A DNA stretch of 64,000 nucleotides from Neptunomonas phycophila (GCF_001922575.1 NZ_MRCI01000001.1:2294001-2358000), one strand, 5' to 3'. Shown: positions 1-9,165, numbered from the stretch's first letter. Notes: a model not told the origin generated them from the letters alone. Program-made: numbers and translations.

Positions 1-512
1 CCAAGTACACAGGGATGACTCGTGGTGCTGTCTATTGGCACTTTGATAACAAAGAAGACGTGATCAGAGCCTTGTGGCAGCGCGACGCTTCACACTTATT
101 AAAAAATACGTTTAATGCCTTGTTACAACTCAATGAGCCAGAACCGGTTGAGTATTTCAAATCAACAATAAAACGTATGATTAGCACTATAGCCGAAGAC
201 GAAAAAGCCAGCCAGGCCGTTCGCATTGTGATGAACTCTGTCGAAGCTACAACACAACAGACTGACCTTCAAACCTTCCTCGAAGACAAAGCCCAGAGCA
301 TATACAGCCATTTATTGATCGCTATTCAAAATTTAGCGGATAAGCAAAAGCTACGCAAAGATTACTCCCCGGAGCTGCTTGCCAGTGCGCTCTGGAGTTA
401 TGCCCACGGCCTGATTGATATTAATATGCAGGATCGTTGCAACCGAATTAACCTCATTAAAGATGGCGATGCACTGATCGATCTCTTCCTTGAGAACTGG
501 TTCACGGCATAA
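1..512 (+). CDS. TetR/AcrR-family transcriptional regulator, 5' end cut by the window
   Basis: The frame is open to the left edge (codons run from base 3), so the start codon and most of the DNA-binding domain lie outside the window; the ATG at 15 is internal. The visible part begins in the recognition helix typical of TetR proteins (TRGAVYWHF followed by NKED). This version of the helix is common in regulators of RND efflux pumps (AcrR, TtgR, MtrR type). The remaining 150 or so residues are the helical ligand-binding and dimerisation domain, which gives no clue to the ligand. No efflux genes follow; the next gene is on the same strand but looks unrelated. Family assignment is secure, target and ligand unknown. 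Confidence 0.85.
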   Translation, partial: KYTGMTRGAVYWHFDNKEDVIRALWQRDASHLLKNTFNALLQLNEPEPVEYFKSTIKRMISTIAEDEKASQAVRIVMNSVEATTQQTDLQTFLEDKAQSIYSHLLIAIQNLADKQKLRKDYSPELLASALWSYAHGLIDINMQDRCNRINLIKDGDALIDLFLENWFTA

Positions 513-569
513 AGCTCCCGTACAATTAGCCTTATTCAATGTTATTTACCTCATTTTATAAGGCTAATT

Positions 570-941
570 ATGCTATCTGTCCTACCCGATACTGCTGGCG
601 ATTTCATTTGTGTACAAGCCTCAGAAAAGCTCAGCACCCAAGATTACCAAGAAATTTTAGTACCTTTAATTGAAGACAAAGTACAAAAATTTGGCCCGTT
701 ACGCATGGTTATTTACTTTGACCAAACTTTTACGGGCTTTGAGGTCGGTGCTATCTGGGAAGATGCAAAACTCGGCATCAACCACGCACAAGATTTTATA
801 CGCATTGCAATTGTCGGTGGTCCTCAATGGATGGACTGGGCTGCTACGTTTGGAAATGCCCTAACAAAGGGTGAAGTTCAGCATTTTAGTGAAAGCCAGT
901 TTCTGCACGCGTTGCATTGGAGCAATGACGGCGAAGTGTAG
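570..941 (+). CDS. SpoIIAA-like (STAS/SEC14-type fold) protein
   Basis: A 123-residue soluble protein with the pattern of the SpoIIAA-like family (PF11964). It has an N-terminal segment asking for a 'strand-LSTQDYQEILVPLIEDKV-helix', a central hydrophobic strand (RMVIYFD), a WEDAKLGINHAQDF helix and a following strand (IRIAIVGG) with a tryptophan-rich turn. In this family the fold binds lipids or acts as a small regulatory partner, but no activity is established. The start at 570 is preceded by AAGG six bases upstream. The TetR gene ends 57 bases earlier and co-transcription is possible. No signal peptide or membrane segment. Confidence 0.75.
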   Translation: MLSVLPDTAGDFICVQASEKLSTQDYQEILVPLIEDKVQKFGPLRMVIYFDQTFTGFEVGAIWEDAKLGINHAQDFIRIAIVGGPQWMDWAATFGNALTKGEVQHFSESQFLHALHWSNDGEV

Positions 942-1031
942 TACGTTTGCTAAGCAATATAGGGCGGGCCATAAGCATTGCGCTGTTGACCCGCTATCAA
1001 GCGTTTAAGCAAAGACTGTAAGCTAAATGGA

Positions 1032-1508
1032 CTAAGGCTGGTTCCCTATACGGCACCGGCCCGTCTGGAAAAACTGGACAACTTCTTTACGCCGTTTACC
1101 TATCAGTAACGGGCCGTCATCCATAAATAAGAAGTTCTTCCAGTATTTTTTAAAGACGCCCCAGCGCGTTTCTACGACATGATCCGCCGCATAACAAAAG
1201 TAGACAACAGTGCCGTCATCCCATAACAGGTGCTCGAGTATGCTACTGGGCAACTCTTGATCTTCACTTTCCCAGGGTGTCTGCCAATCGCAGTCTGTTT
1301 CTAACCACGTATTGCCATGAGTGACCCACTCGCCTTTGCCAAAATCTTCGGGGAAGTCGGCTTCTTTACTGATAAAAGTTTCCCATAAGGTACGCGAGCG
1401 CGCTGGTGTCATGGGTTTTATCTGCTCCAAATCGGAGGCTGGAACAGGCATATCTTGATGGCGATAGAACCAAGCATGTCGATACTGGTCTATAGTTAAG
1501 TAGTTCAT
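1032..1508 (-). CDS. DUF2947 family protein
   Basis: A 158-residue protein with no signal peptide, rich in tryptophan and acidic residues. The N-terminal pattern (YRHAWFYRHQDMP, then IKPMTPARSRTLWE) and the central WDDGTVVYFCY and C-terminal KRRKEVVQFFQTGRC segments fit the gammaproteobacterial DUF2947 family as I remember it. The family has no known function. It stands alone on the minus strand between two plus-strand genes. The start at 1508 has only a weak ribosome site. I infer a cytosolic protein and nothing more. Confidence 0.65.
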   Translation of the reverse strand: MNYLTIDQYRHAWFYRHQDMPVPASDLEQIKPMTPARSRTLWETFISKEADFPEDFGKGEWVTHGNTWLETDCDWQTPWESEDQELPSSILEHLLWDDGTVVYFCYAADHVVETRWGVFKKYWKNFLFMDDGPLLIGKRRKEVVQFFQTGRCRIGNQP

Positions 1509-1621
1509 TCAGTAACTCTGCGTGTAAATATAGACTAGTATAGCCAACCTCGGGTCAGCAACCCACACTCTTAACGTATAAAACAAGACATCGTGCTGCT
1601 TTATCCGGCATAATTTCAACT

Positions 1622-1945
1622 ATGAATAAACGTCCAACAAAAGCGGAAACCCGCCAACAGCTTGAATCTAAGATCGAAGAGTTCATCCAGCAAGGCGGTG
1701 AAATCAAGTCCGTCGAAAGTGGAGCCTCTGGTTTAGAAGACGGCAACTACAATCGTAATAGCTTTGTATTTGGCTACCCCAAAGAAGAGCGCACGCCTAC
1801 CACAAAAGAAATGGCAGCTATCGATGCGCGCCGACGTGCCAAAACGGTCTCTAAACCTTCTCATTCTTTTTCACGTAAACCCAAAAAGAAAATTATTTAC
1901 GACGACTTTGGGGAACCTGTTCGTGAGGTATGGCTAGAGGAATAA
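1622..1945 (+). CDS. Small basic conserved hypothetical protein, weakly SutA-like
   Basis: A 107-residue protein, basic and largely polar, probably partly disordered. The only recognisable piece is a helix-turn segment at about residues 14-30 (LESKIEEFIQQGGEIKSVES). It resembles the EEFLSRGG segment of Pseudomonas SutA, an RNA-polymerase-binding slow-growth regulator, but the acidic N-terminus of SutA is missing. The C-terminal half carries a lysine-rich stretch (RKPKKKIIYDDF) before an acidic tail. The SutA comparison is a weak pattern match only. It precedes the hibernation-factor gene by about 200 bases. Confidence 0.55.
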   Translation: MNKRPTKAETRQQLESKIEEFIQQGGEIKSVESGASGLEDGNYNRNSFVFGYPKEERTPTTKEMAAIDARRRAKTVSKPSHSFSRKPKKKIIYDDFGEPVREVWLEE

Positions 1946-2142
1946 GTTCCTTTCGCTGAGCTAAAACAACTGTTGCACAGATCAACGAAAAAAGTTGTTT
2001 CCAAAGCGAGCAAAACAGGTCTATAGTAATCTTACAGTCACATTTGATAATGAATCTCATTTGGAGATTCCCATTGGAGGAAGGATTTACATTTACCCCT
2101 GTTTTGCTAACGCCTGTCATAGGACAGTAAGGAAATAAAAAG

Positions 2143-2544
2143 ATGATCATTAATGTCACACATCGCCAAGATAAAGTTTCCCCAGCCGTACGCGAAAAAA
2201 TTGAAAGTTGGTTAGAACACGCTCAGGAGCGTTTTGATATGATAACCAGCGCGCAAGTCACCCTGTCTAAACACGATCACCTAGACGAAGTCGAAGCCAT
2301 ACTCCACGCCGGTGGTAAAGAAGTCACCGCTAAAGCTGAAGGGCAAAACCTTTATGCTGCGCTCGACGCCGTTTCACAAAAAATAGACCGTCAGCTCGAT
2401 AAAATGCACGGTAAAATGGTTCACAAAAAAGGGCTACCTAAAAAAGAAGCGTTCTTAGTTGAGCCCGAAAGCGCAGTGCCTGATGAAGAGATAGAGCTAG
2501 AAGGCTATGAAGATATTGACGAGCTACTCGAAAAAGTAAGCTAA
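2143..2544 (+). CDS. hpf: Ribosome hibernation promoting factor
   Basis: A 133-residue HPF/YfiA (RaiA) family protein. It binds the 30S subunit near the mRNA and tRNA sites and stabilises inactive ribosomes in stationary phase. The whole small-subunit-binding domain is visible: IINVTHRQDKVSPAVREKIE, the VEAILHAGGKEVTAKAEG strand pair, then the basic helix YAALDAVSQKIDRQLDK. After it comes a tail of about 30 residues that is strongly acidic (EPESAVPDEEIELEGYEDIDE). This is longer than E. coli HPF (95 residues) but lacks the dimerisation domain of long HPF. The start has AAGGA about nine bases upstream. A strong terminator follows at 2569. It is not linked to rpoN here. Confidence 0.93.
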   Translation: MIINVTHRQDKVSPAVREKIESWLEHAQERFDMITSAQVTLSKHDHLDEVEAILHAGGKEVTAKAEGQNLYAALDAVSQKIDRQLDKMHGKMVHKKGLPKKEAFLVEPESAVPDEEIELEGYEDIDELLEKVS

Positions 2545-2568
2545 TATTTCCCTTTTTCCTCTTATTAG

Positions 2569-2591
2569 AAAGGCCCTTCGGGGTCTTTTTT
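2569..2591 (+). terminator. Intrinsic terminator after hpf
   Basis: Six-base-pair stem AGGCCC/GGGTCT (one G-U pair) closed by a UUCG tetraloop in the stable C(UUCG)G context and followed by six T. It lies 25 bases after the hpf stop and just before the ChaN-like gene, so the two genes are probably separate transcripts. Confidence 0.88.
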
Positions 2592-2604
2592 ACGACTAAC
2601 ACTC

Positions 2605-3567
2605 ATGATGAAACATCTAGCTAGCCTAATTACCTCACTTTCTCTTTTTTTGGCAGCTGCCGCACCTGCTAGCCAAACACCTAACACATTTATGCCCGTA
2701 ACCTGGCAATCGCCCCTGCTTAAAGACCATCCGTTAGTTGGCCATATCATAGCCCTTGAGAGCCAAAGATCTCTATCGCCTACAGAGCTTGTTAGCGAGC
2801 TGTCTCAATACCCTATTGTGCTTATTGGTGAAAAGCACGACAACGCTGATCACCACCAAATAGAAACGTGGCTAATACAACAGCTCTACCCTTCCGACTC
2901 TGCCAACACAAGTCTTGTGCTCGAAATGTTAGATGACAGCCAAACGACTAACACTATCATTTCGGGCATGAGCGATTCGGATTTAAAACAGCGGCTAAAC
3001 TGGCAGGACGATAGCTGGCCTTGGCAAGATTATGGGCCATTAATCAAAGCGGCGCTTGAGCAAAACATGCCTGTACACAGCGGCAACATTAGCCGAGATG
3101 CTATTCATACTATTTATAAAGCGGGAGTCCCCAAAACACAGCGGTTTGCTAGCACGCAGGGTATCACTCAGGCAGTTAAAGATCAGGTGCTTGACCAAGT
3201 GTACGAAAGCCACTGCCAGCTCATGCAGCGCAACCAGCTCGCGCCTATGGTTAGCGTTCAACTGGCACGAGATGCGAGCTTAGCTTACGCCATTAAACAG
3301 CGCTCTACCGATAACGTCATTTTAGTGGCAGGAGGTTTTCACACGGATAAAAGCGTGGGCGTTCCGTTACATTTGTCGCCGCTCGAACAGCAACACACAC
3401 GCACGATACTCTTAGTGGAAGTAGACGCCACACACGAGCAAGCGAAAGACTACACAACGCTGTCCAAAGCTGATTATGTTTGGTTTACGCCCAAAGCCAA
3501 CAACACTAACTATTGTGACGATCTTCGCCAGCAGTGGCAGAAAAAATCGCCCTCACACGTAAAGTAA
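2605..3567 (+). CDS. ChaN-like exported protein (haem-iron-regulated uptake family)
   Basis: A 320-residue protein of the ChaN/DUF399 family (PF04187), whose Campylobacter member binds haem as a dimer. A signal peptide is evident (residues 1-22, ending APAS), but there is no lipobox cysteine, so unlike many relatives this one is probably periplasmic and soluble. The family signature is at residues 75-84 (GEKHDNADHH), the metal/haem-binding loop. LVLEMLDDSQ and VAGGFHTDKSVGVP further on are also conserved. ATG codons at 2605 and 2608 are equally possible; no clear Shine-Dalgarno is seen. The stop lies six bases from the end of the convergent amidase gene. Role in haem or metal handling is inferred from family only. 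Confidence 0.78.
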   Translation: MMKHLASLITSLSLFLAAAAPASQTPNTFMPVTWQSPLLKDHPLVGHIIALESQRSLSPTELVSELSQYPIVLIGEKHDNADHHQIETWLIQQLYPSDSANTSLVLEMLDDSQTTNTIISGMSDSDLKQRLNWQDDSWPWQDYGPLIKAALEQNMPVHSGNISRDAIHTIYKAGVPKTQRFASTQGITQAVKDQVLDQVYESHCQLMQRNQLAPMVSVQLARDASLAYAIKQRSTDNVILVAGGFHTDKSVGVPLHLSPLEQQHTRTILLVEVDATHEQAKDYTTLSKADYVWFTPKANNTNYCDDLRQQWQKKSPSHVK

Positions 3568-3573
3568 AGACGG

Positions 3574-4362
3574 CTAAGTCGCTAACGTAAACTCATCTCC
3601 ATCCATCCACGCAGGGAACTTGGCTTTAAAGTCATTAAGGCGATCACGGTTGATTGTTGCCGTTTCTACAAACGCCTCATTCGGGCTGTGATCAATTAAC
3701 GCGGTACCACTGTAATCAATCAGCATACTATCCCCGCGGTAATCAAGGTTCATTCCGTCTTGGCCAATGCGGTTAACCCCAACTACATAGCTTTGGTTTT
3801 CGAGTGCTCGCGCCTCTAGCAACGTACGCCAAACCCGCGCACGGGCAGCAGGCCAGTTGGCTACAAATATAGCCAAATCGTAGTCATTGCGGTTACGTAG
3901 AAACACAGGAAAACGTAGGTCGTAGCACACTTGAGGTAATATACGCCATCCACGGTATTCGAAAACTTTGCGCTCTTGCCCCGCTGTGTAATGGTCTGGC
4001 TCGCTTCCCATTCGGAATAAGTGGCGTTTGTCGTAGCTCATCACATGCGCTTGCGGGGTAACCAGCAGAAAGCGGTTAAAATACAGTCCGCCTTCTTCTA
4101 CCGCAATAGACCCGCAGATAGCGGCATCGAGTTGACAGGCTTGCTGCTTCATCCAAGCTAACGTAGGCCCATCAGCGGGCTCTGCCTGTACTTCGGGTTG
4201 CATCATGAACCCCGTTGTGAACATTTCAGGTAACACAACCAAGTCTGTTTGGCCGGCTAAAGGCGCTAATAAAGCCGTGAATTGGGTTCTATTTTCTGCT
4301 GCATTTTCCCAATGTAGCTGGGTTTGCACCAATGAGACTCTTAATGAGTTTAACGTTTCCAT
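3574..4362 (-). CDS. Omega-amidase / carbon-nitrogen hydrolase (YafV/NIT2 type)
   Basis: A 262-residue nitrilase-superfamily enzyme. The catalytic triad is visible: Glu46 (LPEMFTTGF), Lys112 (YDKRHLF) and Cys146 (VCYDLRFP). The sequence around the triad is that of YafV/NIT2, which hydrolyses alpha-ketoglutaramate and alpha-ketosuccinamate to the keto acid plus ammonia. It lies 52 bases downstream of, and on the same strand as, a glutamine/methionine transaminase. That partnership matches the glutamine transaminase-omega-amidase pathway, in which the amidase removes the ketoglutaramate product and pulls transamination forward. An AGGAGG-like site precedes the ATG. Specificity is inferred from family and neighbour. 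Confidence 0.87.
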   Translation of the reverse strand: METLNSLRVSLVQTQLHWENAAENRTQFTALLAPLAGQTDLVVLPEMFTTGFMMQPEVQAEPADGPTLAWMKQQACQLDAAICGSIAVEEGGLYFNRFLLVTPQAHVMSYDKRHLFRMGSEPDHYTAGQERKVFEYRGWRILPQVCYDLRFPVFLRNRNDYDLAIFVANWPAARARVWRTLLEARALENQSYVVGVNRIGQDGMNLDYRGDSMLIDYSGTALIDHSPNEAFVETATINRDRLNDFKAKFPAWMDGDEFTLAT

Positions 4363-4414
4363 TTCACCTCCTTCACATAGCCAGTTAACATTTTATAGGG
4401 TTTCTTGAGGGCGT

Positions 4415-5563
4415 TTAAATGGCACAAATGCGCTCGGCTGCTGCTCGCAAGGTTTCATCACTTTTCGCAAAACAAAAACGCACTAAGCGGATATCCGGTG
4501 GCGCTTCGCAAAAAACGGAAACAGGTATGGCCGCGACACCAGCTTTTTCAATCAGCCATTTACAAAACTCGACATCCGGCAAATCACTAATCGCACTGTA
4601 ATCAACACACTGAAAATAGGTACCCGACGTCGGTGTAAATTTAAAGCAGCTGGGTTGAATCAAATCACAAAAAAGATCCCTTTTATGCTGATAAAATGCC
4701 GGTAACTCACTCACATGTTGAGGCTCATCGCGCATAATATCAGCCAACGCGAGTTGCATAGGAGTTGAGGTCGAAAAGGTAAGGTACTGGTGCACCTTTC
4801 GCAATTCGACACTTAAAGCCGGCGGCGCGATACAGTAGCCCACTTTCCAACCCGTTGTGTGGTACGTTTTACCAAACGATGAAACAACAAAACTGCGTTC
4901 ATACAGCTGCGCATGTGTTAACAAGCTATGGTGTGGTGCGTTATCAAAAACAATATGCTCATACACCTCATCGCCCAATAAGAGAATATCAGTGCCCTCA
5001 ACTAGCTCAGCTAGCCTTTCTAAATCATCCGCATCTAATGTAGTACCGGTTGGGTTATGGGGTGAGTTAAGAATAATCAGGCGTGTTTTGTCGGTAATTT
5101 GCGCGCTTACTTCATCCCAGTTCACCCTAAAGTCTGGGGCTTGCAACTGTAAACGTACTGCCTTGGCACCATTCAACTCTATCGCTGGTTCATAACTGTC
5201 GTAAGCGGGATCAAAAATTATCACCTCATCATCCGCACGCACCACCGCCGCTATGGCAGCAAACAAGGCTTCGGTAGCACCCGAGGTAACGGTAATTTCA
5301 TGGTCTACCGATACCTCGCGGCCGTAAAGCAAAGCGACCTTTTGGGCGATTTGTTCTCTTAATGCAGGTACACCCGTCATAGGTGCATATTGGTTAGCAC
5401 CCTGCGCGATATAACGACCAACGGCCTCCAGAAGCGCTGACGGCCCATCAAAATCGGGGAAGCCTTGTGACAGGTTAATTGCGTTATGTTCCGCCGCCAT
5501 TTGCGACATCACTGAAAAGATAGTCGTACCGACTTTGGGGAGTTTAGTGTGTGGATAAATCAT
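4415..5563 (-). CDS. ybdL: Methionine (glutamine/kynurenine-type) aminotransferase, PLP dependent
   Basis: A 382-residue class I aminotransferase close to E. coli YbdL (386 residues). It shows NLSQGFPDFDGP near the N-terminus, NSPHNPTG (residues 167-173), the PLP-phenol aspartate in LLGDEVYEH (Asp198) and the Schiff-base lysine Lys232 in SSFGKTYHTTGWK. YbdL uses methionine, phenylalanine and similar amino acids; related enzymes use glutamine as donor. It is the first gene of a two-gene unit with the omega-amidase, which supports glutamine as a donor, for example in closing the methionine salvage cycle. No other salvage genes are in the window. Confidence 0.85.
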   Translation of the reverse strand: MIYPHTKLPKVGTTIFSVMSQMAAEHNAINLSQGFPDFDGPSALLEAVGRYIAQGANQYAPMTGVPALREQIAQKVALLYGREVSVDHEITVTSGATEALFAAIAAVVRADDEVIIFDPAYDSYEPAIELNGAKAVRLQLQAPDFRVNWDEVSAQITDKTRLIILNSPHNPTGTTLDADDLERLAELVEGTDILLLGDEVYEHIVFDNAPHHSLLTHAQLYERSFVVSSFGKTYHTTGWKVGYCIAPPALSVELRKVHQYLTFSTSTPMQLALADIMRDEPQHVSELPAFYQHKRDLFCDLIQPSCFKFTPTSGTYFQCVDYSAISDLPDVEFCKWLIEKAGVAAIPVSVFCEAPPDIRLVRFCFAKSDETLRAAAERICAI

Positions 5564-5650
5564 AACGTTTAATACAATCCATACTGGCTATGTTGAGCGC
5601 ATTAACGGCTTCAAGGCAGGGAGTTCATTGTCTAACGAGGCCAAACAAGA

Positions 5651-5682
5651 GCAAGCTAAGCCCTTCATCAGGTTTAGCTTGC
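5651..5682 (-). terminator. Intrinsic terminator after the rimB-rimK fusion gene
   Basis: Inverted repeat GCAAGCTAAGCC (5651-5662) / GGTTTAGCTTGC (5671-5682), 12 positions with a single non-Watson-Crick pair and an eight-base loop. On the minus strand the hairpin is followed by a moderately T-rich run (TCTTGTTT). It lies 14 bases past the stop of the minus-strand gene. Confidence 0.6.
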
Positions 5683-5695
5683 TGTTATAACCGGT

Positions 5696-7099
5696 TTACT
5701 CACTCGCCTGATCGGCGGTGGCTCCTGCTACTGGCTGCTTCCAGTTCAGTTTATTCTCAATCGATGAAATGATCATACCCGCCACGTCTTTACCCGTAGC
5801 AGTCTCTATGCCTTCTAAACCAGGAGATGAGTTCACTTCAAGCAACAGCGGACCTTTTTTCGAGCGGATTAAATCAACACCCGCTATCTGAAGACCAAGC
5901 GCTTTTGCTGCCTTGATTGATAATTTGCGCTCTTCGGGCGTAATCTTAACAATGGAGGCGCTACCGCCTTTGTGCAAGTTAGCTCGGAACTCACCCGGCG
6001 CTGCCGTGCGTTGTATAGAAGCGACTACTTTTCCATCAATAACGAAGCAGCGTAGATCTTTGCCATCTGCTTCTTTAATAAACTCTTGTACTAACAAATT
6101 AGCACTCACCGCTTTAAAGGCGTTAATCACACTTTCGGCCGCTTTTTTAGTTTCAGCCAAAACGACACCACTGCCTTGCGTACCTTCCAACAGCTTAACA
6201 ATTAACGGAGCACCGCCGACCATTTCAATGAGGTCATTAGTGTCCATTGGCGAGCTAGCAAAGCCAGTAGTTGGAATGCTAATACCGCTTTTTAGCATTA
6301 GCTGTAACGCAAACAATTTATCACGAGATTGCGCTATCGCCTCAGACGAGTTAACGGTATAAATCCCCATGCTGTCAAACTGGCGCGCCAATGCACAGCC
6401 ATAAAATGTTTGGCTTGGCTTAATACGGGTAATCACAGCATCTAAGTCGCTTAGCGTTGCTCCACCGCGAAAGTGTACATCGGGATTGATGTCGTCCACT
6501 TTCATATAGCACTGCTGCAAGTTAAGAAACACCATCTCGTGCCCGCGCTCAGCACCAGCCTCTAGTAACCGTTGGTTACTGTAGAGGTCAGGGTTGCTTG
6601 CCAACACCCCAATCTTCAAACCGTTTTTGGGTTTTTCTACTTTCCCGTATAACGTTTGAATGATTTCATCTTCCATTTCCCCGACAGCAAAACTTTGCGA
6701 AGGGTCTACTAACGCACGCCCTTCCATCGCCTCACGGCCCAGTAACATCCTGTACTCCATGGAATCTCGATTAGATAGCGATAGCTCAATATCCCATTGA
6801 TGATCACCAAGCTTCATGGGAGCGATAACGATATAGCGCTGCTCAGACTCGCCACTGGAGCTTTTAATTCGGCGTTTAGCATGCACGGGCAGCTCACAAC
6901 GAACCATCGTTGATCTATTACCTTGCAAAGGGTGCACTTCAAAACTGACCCATAACTGGCTTTCGCGACGGAACTCCTGCACGTTAAAGGCATGAATCGC
7001 GGAAACTTTAGCACCAGAGTCTACACGGGCTTTTATGGCATGAATGCCCAGTGTCGGAAAGCTCAACCACTCTTCGGCACCGATAATAGTTTTATTCAA
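5696..7099 (-). CDS. rimK: RimB-RimK fusion: retropepsin-like protease domain plus ATP-grasp glutamate ligase
   Basis: A 467-residue two-domain protein. Residues 1-145 are the 'ATP-dependent zinc protease' family (PF05618), now seen as retropepsin-like, with the Asp-Ser-Gly-Ala active-site motif at residues 27-30 ([13 protein letters not shown]). Residues 155-450 are an ATP-grasp ligase of the RimK type, which adds glutamates to the C-terminus of ribosomal protein S6: [16 protein letters not shown], the [13 protein letters not shown] helix, [31 protein letters not shown] and [14 protein letters not shown] are all present. In Pseudomonas RimB and RimK are separate proteins that oppose each other; here they are one chain. 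The start is TTG with AGGA seven bases upstream; no ATG is near. Confidence 0.85.
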   Translation of the reverse strand: MNKTIIGAEEWLSFPTLGIHAIKARVDSGAKVSAIHAFNVQEFRRESQLWVSFEVHPLQGNRSTMVRCELPVHAKRRIKSSSGESEQRYIVIAPMKLGDHQWDIELSLSNRDSMEYRMLLGREAMEGRALVDPSQSFAVGEMEDEIIQTLYGKVEKPKNGLKIGVLASNPDLYSNQRLLEAGAERGHEMVFLNLQQCYMKVDDINPDVHFRGGATLSDLDAVITRIKPSQTFYGCALARQFDSMGIYTVNSSEAIAQSRDKLFALQLMLKSGISIPTTGFASSPMDTNDLIEMVGGAPLIVKLLEGTQGSGVVLAETKKAAESVINAFKAVSANLLVQEFIKEADGKDLRCFVIDGKVVASIQRTAAPGEFRANLHKGGSASIVKITPEERKLSIKAAKALGLQIAGVDLIRSKKGPLLLEVNSSPGLEGIETATGKDVAGMIISSIENKLNWKQPVAGATADQASE

Positions 7100-7281
7100 C
7101 GTAGTGTCCTGCAGATAATACTGAGTAAAAGATTAACCTACCCTACGCCAAGGAGATCCACATTTGCAACGGGAAAAACATCGATGGGCGCGTTTTAGGG
7201 TCGCCGATTATAGGCTGCTAATAACGCGCATAATAGAAGGTAATTATGAAAAATCACCCTTTTTTAGTATTTATTTTTTAG

Positions 7282-7881
7282 TTACCCGTCATAAGGCTCG
7301 ATACGGAATGCTTCCATCGAATATCCGGAAGACGCCATCTCGTTACTGAAGTTTTCAGTACGTAATTTACCGGTAATCCAGACCGCATCGTATAAGCTTT
7401 CCAATTTTACACCGGGCTCATAATGCACATAGACAATCTGGTTAGATGGCGGTGGAGGAACATGGATACACGCCCCAAAGTATGGCACTAAGAAAAAGGT
7501 ATAGATCGTTTGGTCTTCACCTTCTAGCGGTACAACAAAACCGGGTAAGCGCACCATTTTGCCATCCATCTCAGGTACAACAGGTGCCGAGTTAAGCGCT
7601 TCTTGCAGCTTACTCATCATGAGGTCAGCTTGAGGGTCTCCATCTTCTAAAGTACCGATGCCTGCAAACGATTCGTCGTCTAATAAACCATCGAGCGTGT
7701 AACCGGGGGGCATCAAGACTTCCCAATCAAGCGTTTCAACGGTTTCACCATTGACTGAAGAGACAGCCTCTGCGGTTGCCGAAGAAACCCCGACAAAAGA
7801 AGCAAGTAACAAGGCAAGAACTGCCACCAGACCTCGCGCTCGTAAGCGCGTTAAACTACTTAGCATTATTGATTTACTCAC
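7282..7881 (-). CDS. DUF3299 exported protein of the zinc operon
   Basis: A 199-residue DUF3299 protein with a signal peptide of about 38 residues (a long LVAVLALLLASFVGV core, cleavage near ATAEA). The conserved core is a beta-rich region with PGFVVPLEG, FFLVPYFGACIHVPPPPSN and VWITGKLRTE. Its single cysteine and proline run (CIHVPPPPS) is the family hallmark. It is the last gene of a four-gene unit after ZrgA, an ATPase and a permease, and its position matches that of a small exported component in Vibrio zrg loci. Start: GTG at 7881, or ATG at 7866; neither has a good ribosome site. Periplasmic role in metal delivery is inferred from context. Confidence 0.75.
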   Translation of the reverse strand: MSKSIMLSSLTRLRARGLVAVLALLLASFVGVSSATAEAVSSVNGETVETLDWEVLMPPGYTLDGLLDDESFAGIGTLEDGDPQADLMMSKLQEALNSAPVVPEMDGKMVRLPGFVVPLEGEDQTIYTFFLVPYFGACIHVPPPPSNQIVYVHYEPGVKLESLYDAVWITGKLRTENFSNEMASSGYSMEAFRIEPYDG

Positions 7882-7911
7882 GTAATCTGTACTTTATTAG
7901 AACGATGGTAT

Positions 7912-9165
7912 CTATCGTTCAGTTAATCCATCGTGCGCTGTTTGACGATACGCTCGATAGCCAGGCCATATACCGATTAAAGCCCCCAAGGCTAACACAA
8001 GCGCCAGCATAGGCAACGTAGAGACAATGGATGAAACCCCACCTAAGTGAAAGCCAAATTGTGATTCCAGCCACGGCGCGCTTACGAGCAACCCAATGGC
8101 GGCCATAACCGTCCCGAGAACAGTTCCTAACAAGGTTACCATCGCCGATTCCATCATTAACAAACCAACTAGATGCCTTGGCTTAGCCCCTACGGCTCGT
8201 AAAATGGCCATTTCTTTACGACGGGAAGATAAGCTGGTTAACAATACCGAGAGCATACCCACAAATCCACTGATAACCACACAAATAGACACGACAAACA
8301 GCGCGTTTTCAGCAATGCGGATCAGTTGCCACAACTGTTGTAACGCAACACCCGGTAATACAGCTTGAAGCGGCTCACCTTTATAGTCGTTGATAAGACG
8401 CTGTAACGTAAAAGTGCTCAGCTTAGACTTCACACCAACTAAGACAGCGGTAATGAGTTTAGGCGTCAATGACATATCACGAATATCAGACTCACTCACC
8501 GTTTGCCCTCGAATGCGAGTGCCGGATTGCCACCCAACATGAATGGCTTCTATTGCCTCGGAACTGACATAAACAGATTGATCAACAGGGGTGCCTGTCG
8601 ATTCTAAAATCCCAACAATAGTAAACGGTCGGTCGTCATGTTCAGAAAAGCTGGTTGCTCCCATACCATGAGAAAGAGTAATGGATTGGCCAATGCGGTA
8701 ATTCAATTTTTTGGCCACATCGGCTCCGATGACCGTATCGAATAGGTCTGAAAACCGCTTGCCCTCTTTAAAAACTAACGCCTCATCGCGACCAACTTTA
8801 AAATAATCAAATAGCTTGGCGTCCGTACCCACCACTCTAAATCCTTTGTGGGAGTCGCCCAGCGATATAGGCAATGCCCACTCTACATTGGGGTTATCTC
8901 GAATTAACTCAAAGGATTTCCACGAAATTGTGTTGGAGGCTTGGCCAATATGAAAAATAGAGTAAAGCATCAACTGCAACTCACCACCACGAGCCCCTAC
9001 GATGAGATCGGTGCCGGCAACTGAGCGATTAAAACTATTGCGTACTTCTGAGCGTACTTGTTCAACGGCCAATAAAAGCGCGACAGACAGGGCTATCGAT
9101 AAAACAATCATGGATAAAACATGACGACGGCTCCAACTACTAGCCAATGCAATCTTAACCAACAT
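7912..9165 (-). CDS. FtsX/MacB-type ABC transporter permease (zrg operon)
   Basis: A 417-residue permease with the LolC/FtsX/MacB layout: one N-terminal membrane segment (VLSMIVLSIALSVALLLAV, residues 15-33), a large periplasmic domain of about 220 residues (with the VGARGGELQLMLYSIFHIG segment), then three C-terminal membrane segments starting near residue 285. The conserved cytoplasmic coupling stretch SLSSRRKEMAILRAVGAKP is intact. It overlaps the upstream ATPase gene by 11 bases, so the two proteins are surely partners. Such exporters usually act on lipoproteins or effluxed compounds; in this operon, next to a zinc-binding ZrgA, a metal-related role is likely but not proven. Confidence 0.85.
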   Translation of the reverse strand: MLVKIALASSWSRRHVLSMIVLSIALSVALLLAVEQVRSEVRNSFNRSVAGTDLIVGARGGELQLMLYSIFHIGQASNTISWKSFELIRDNPNVEWALPISLGDSHKGFRVVGTDAKLFDYFKVGRDEALVFKEGKRFSDLFDTVIGADVAKKLNYRIGQSITLSHGMGATSFSEHDDRPFTIVGILESTGTPVDQSVYVSSEAIEAIHVGWQSGTRIRGQTVSESDIRDMSLTPKLITAVLVGVKSKLSTFTLQRLINDYKGEPLQAVLPGVALQQLWQLIRIAENALFVVSICVVISGFVGMLSVLLTSLSSRRKEMAILRAVGAKPRHLVGLLMMESAMVTLLGTVLGTVMAAIGLLVSAPWLESQFGFHLGGVSSIVSTLPMLALVLALGALIGIWPGYRAYRQTAHDGLTER

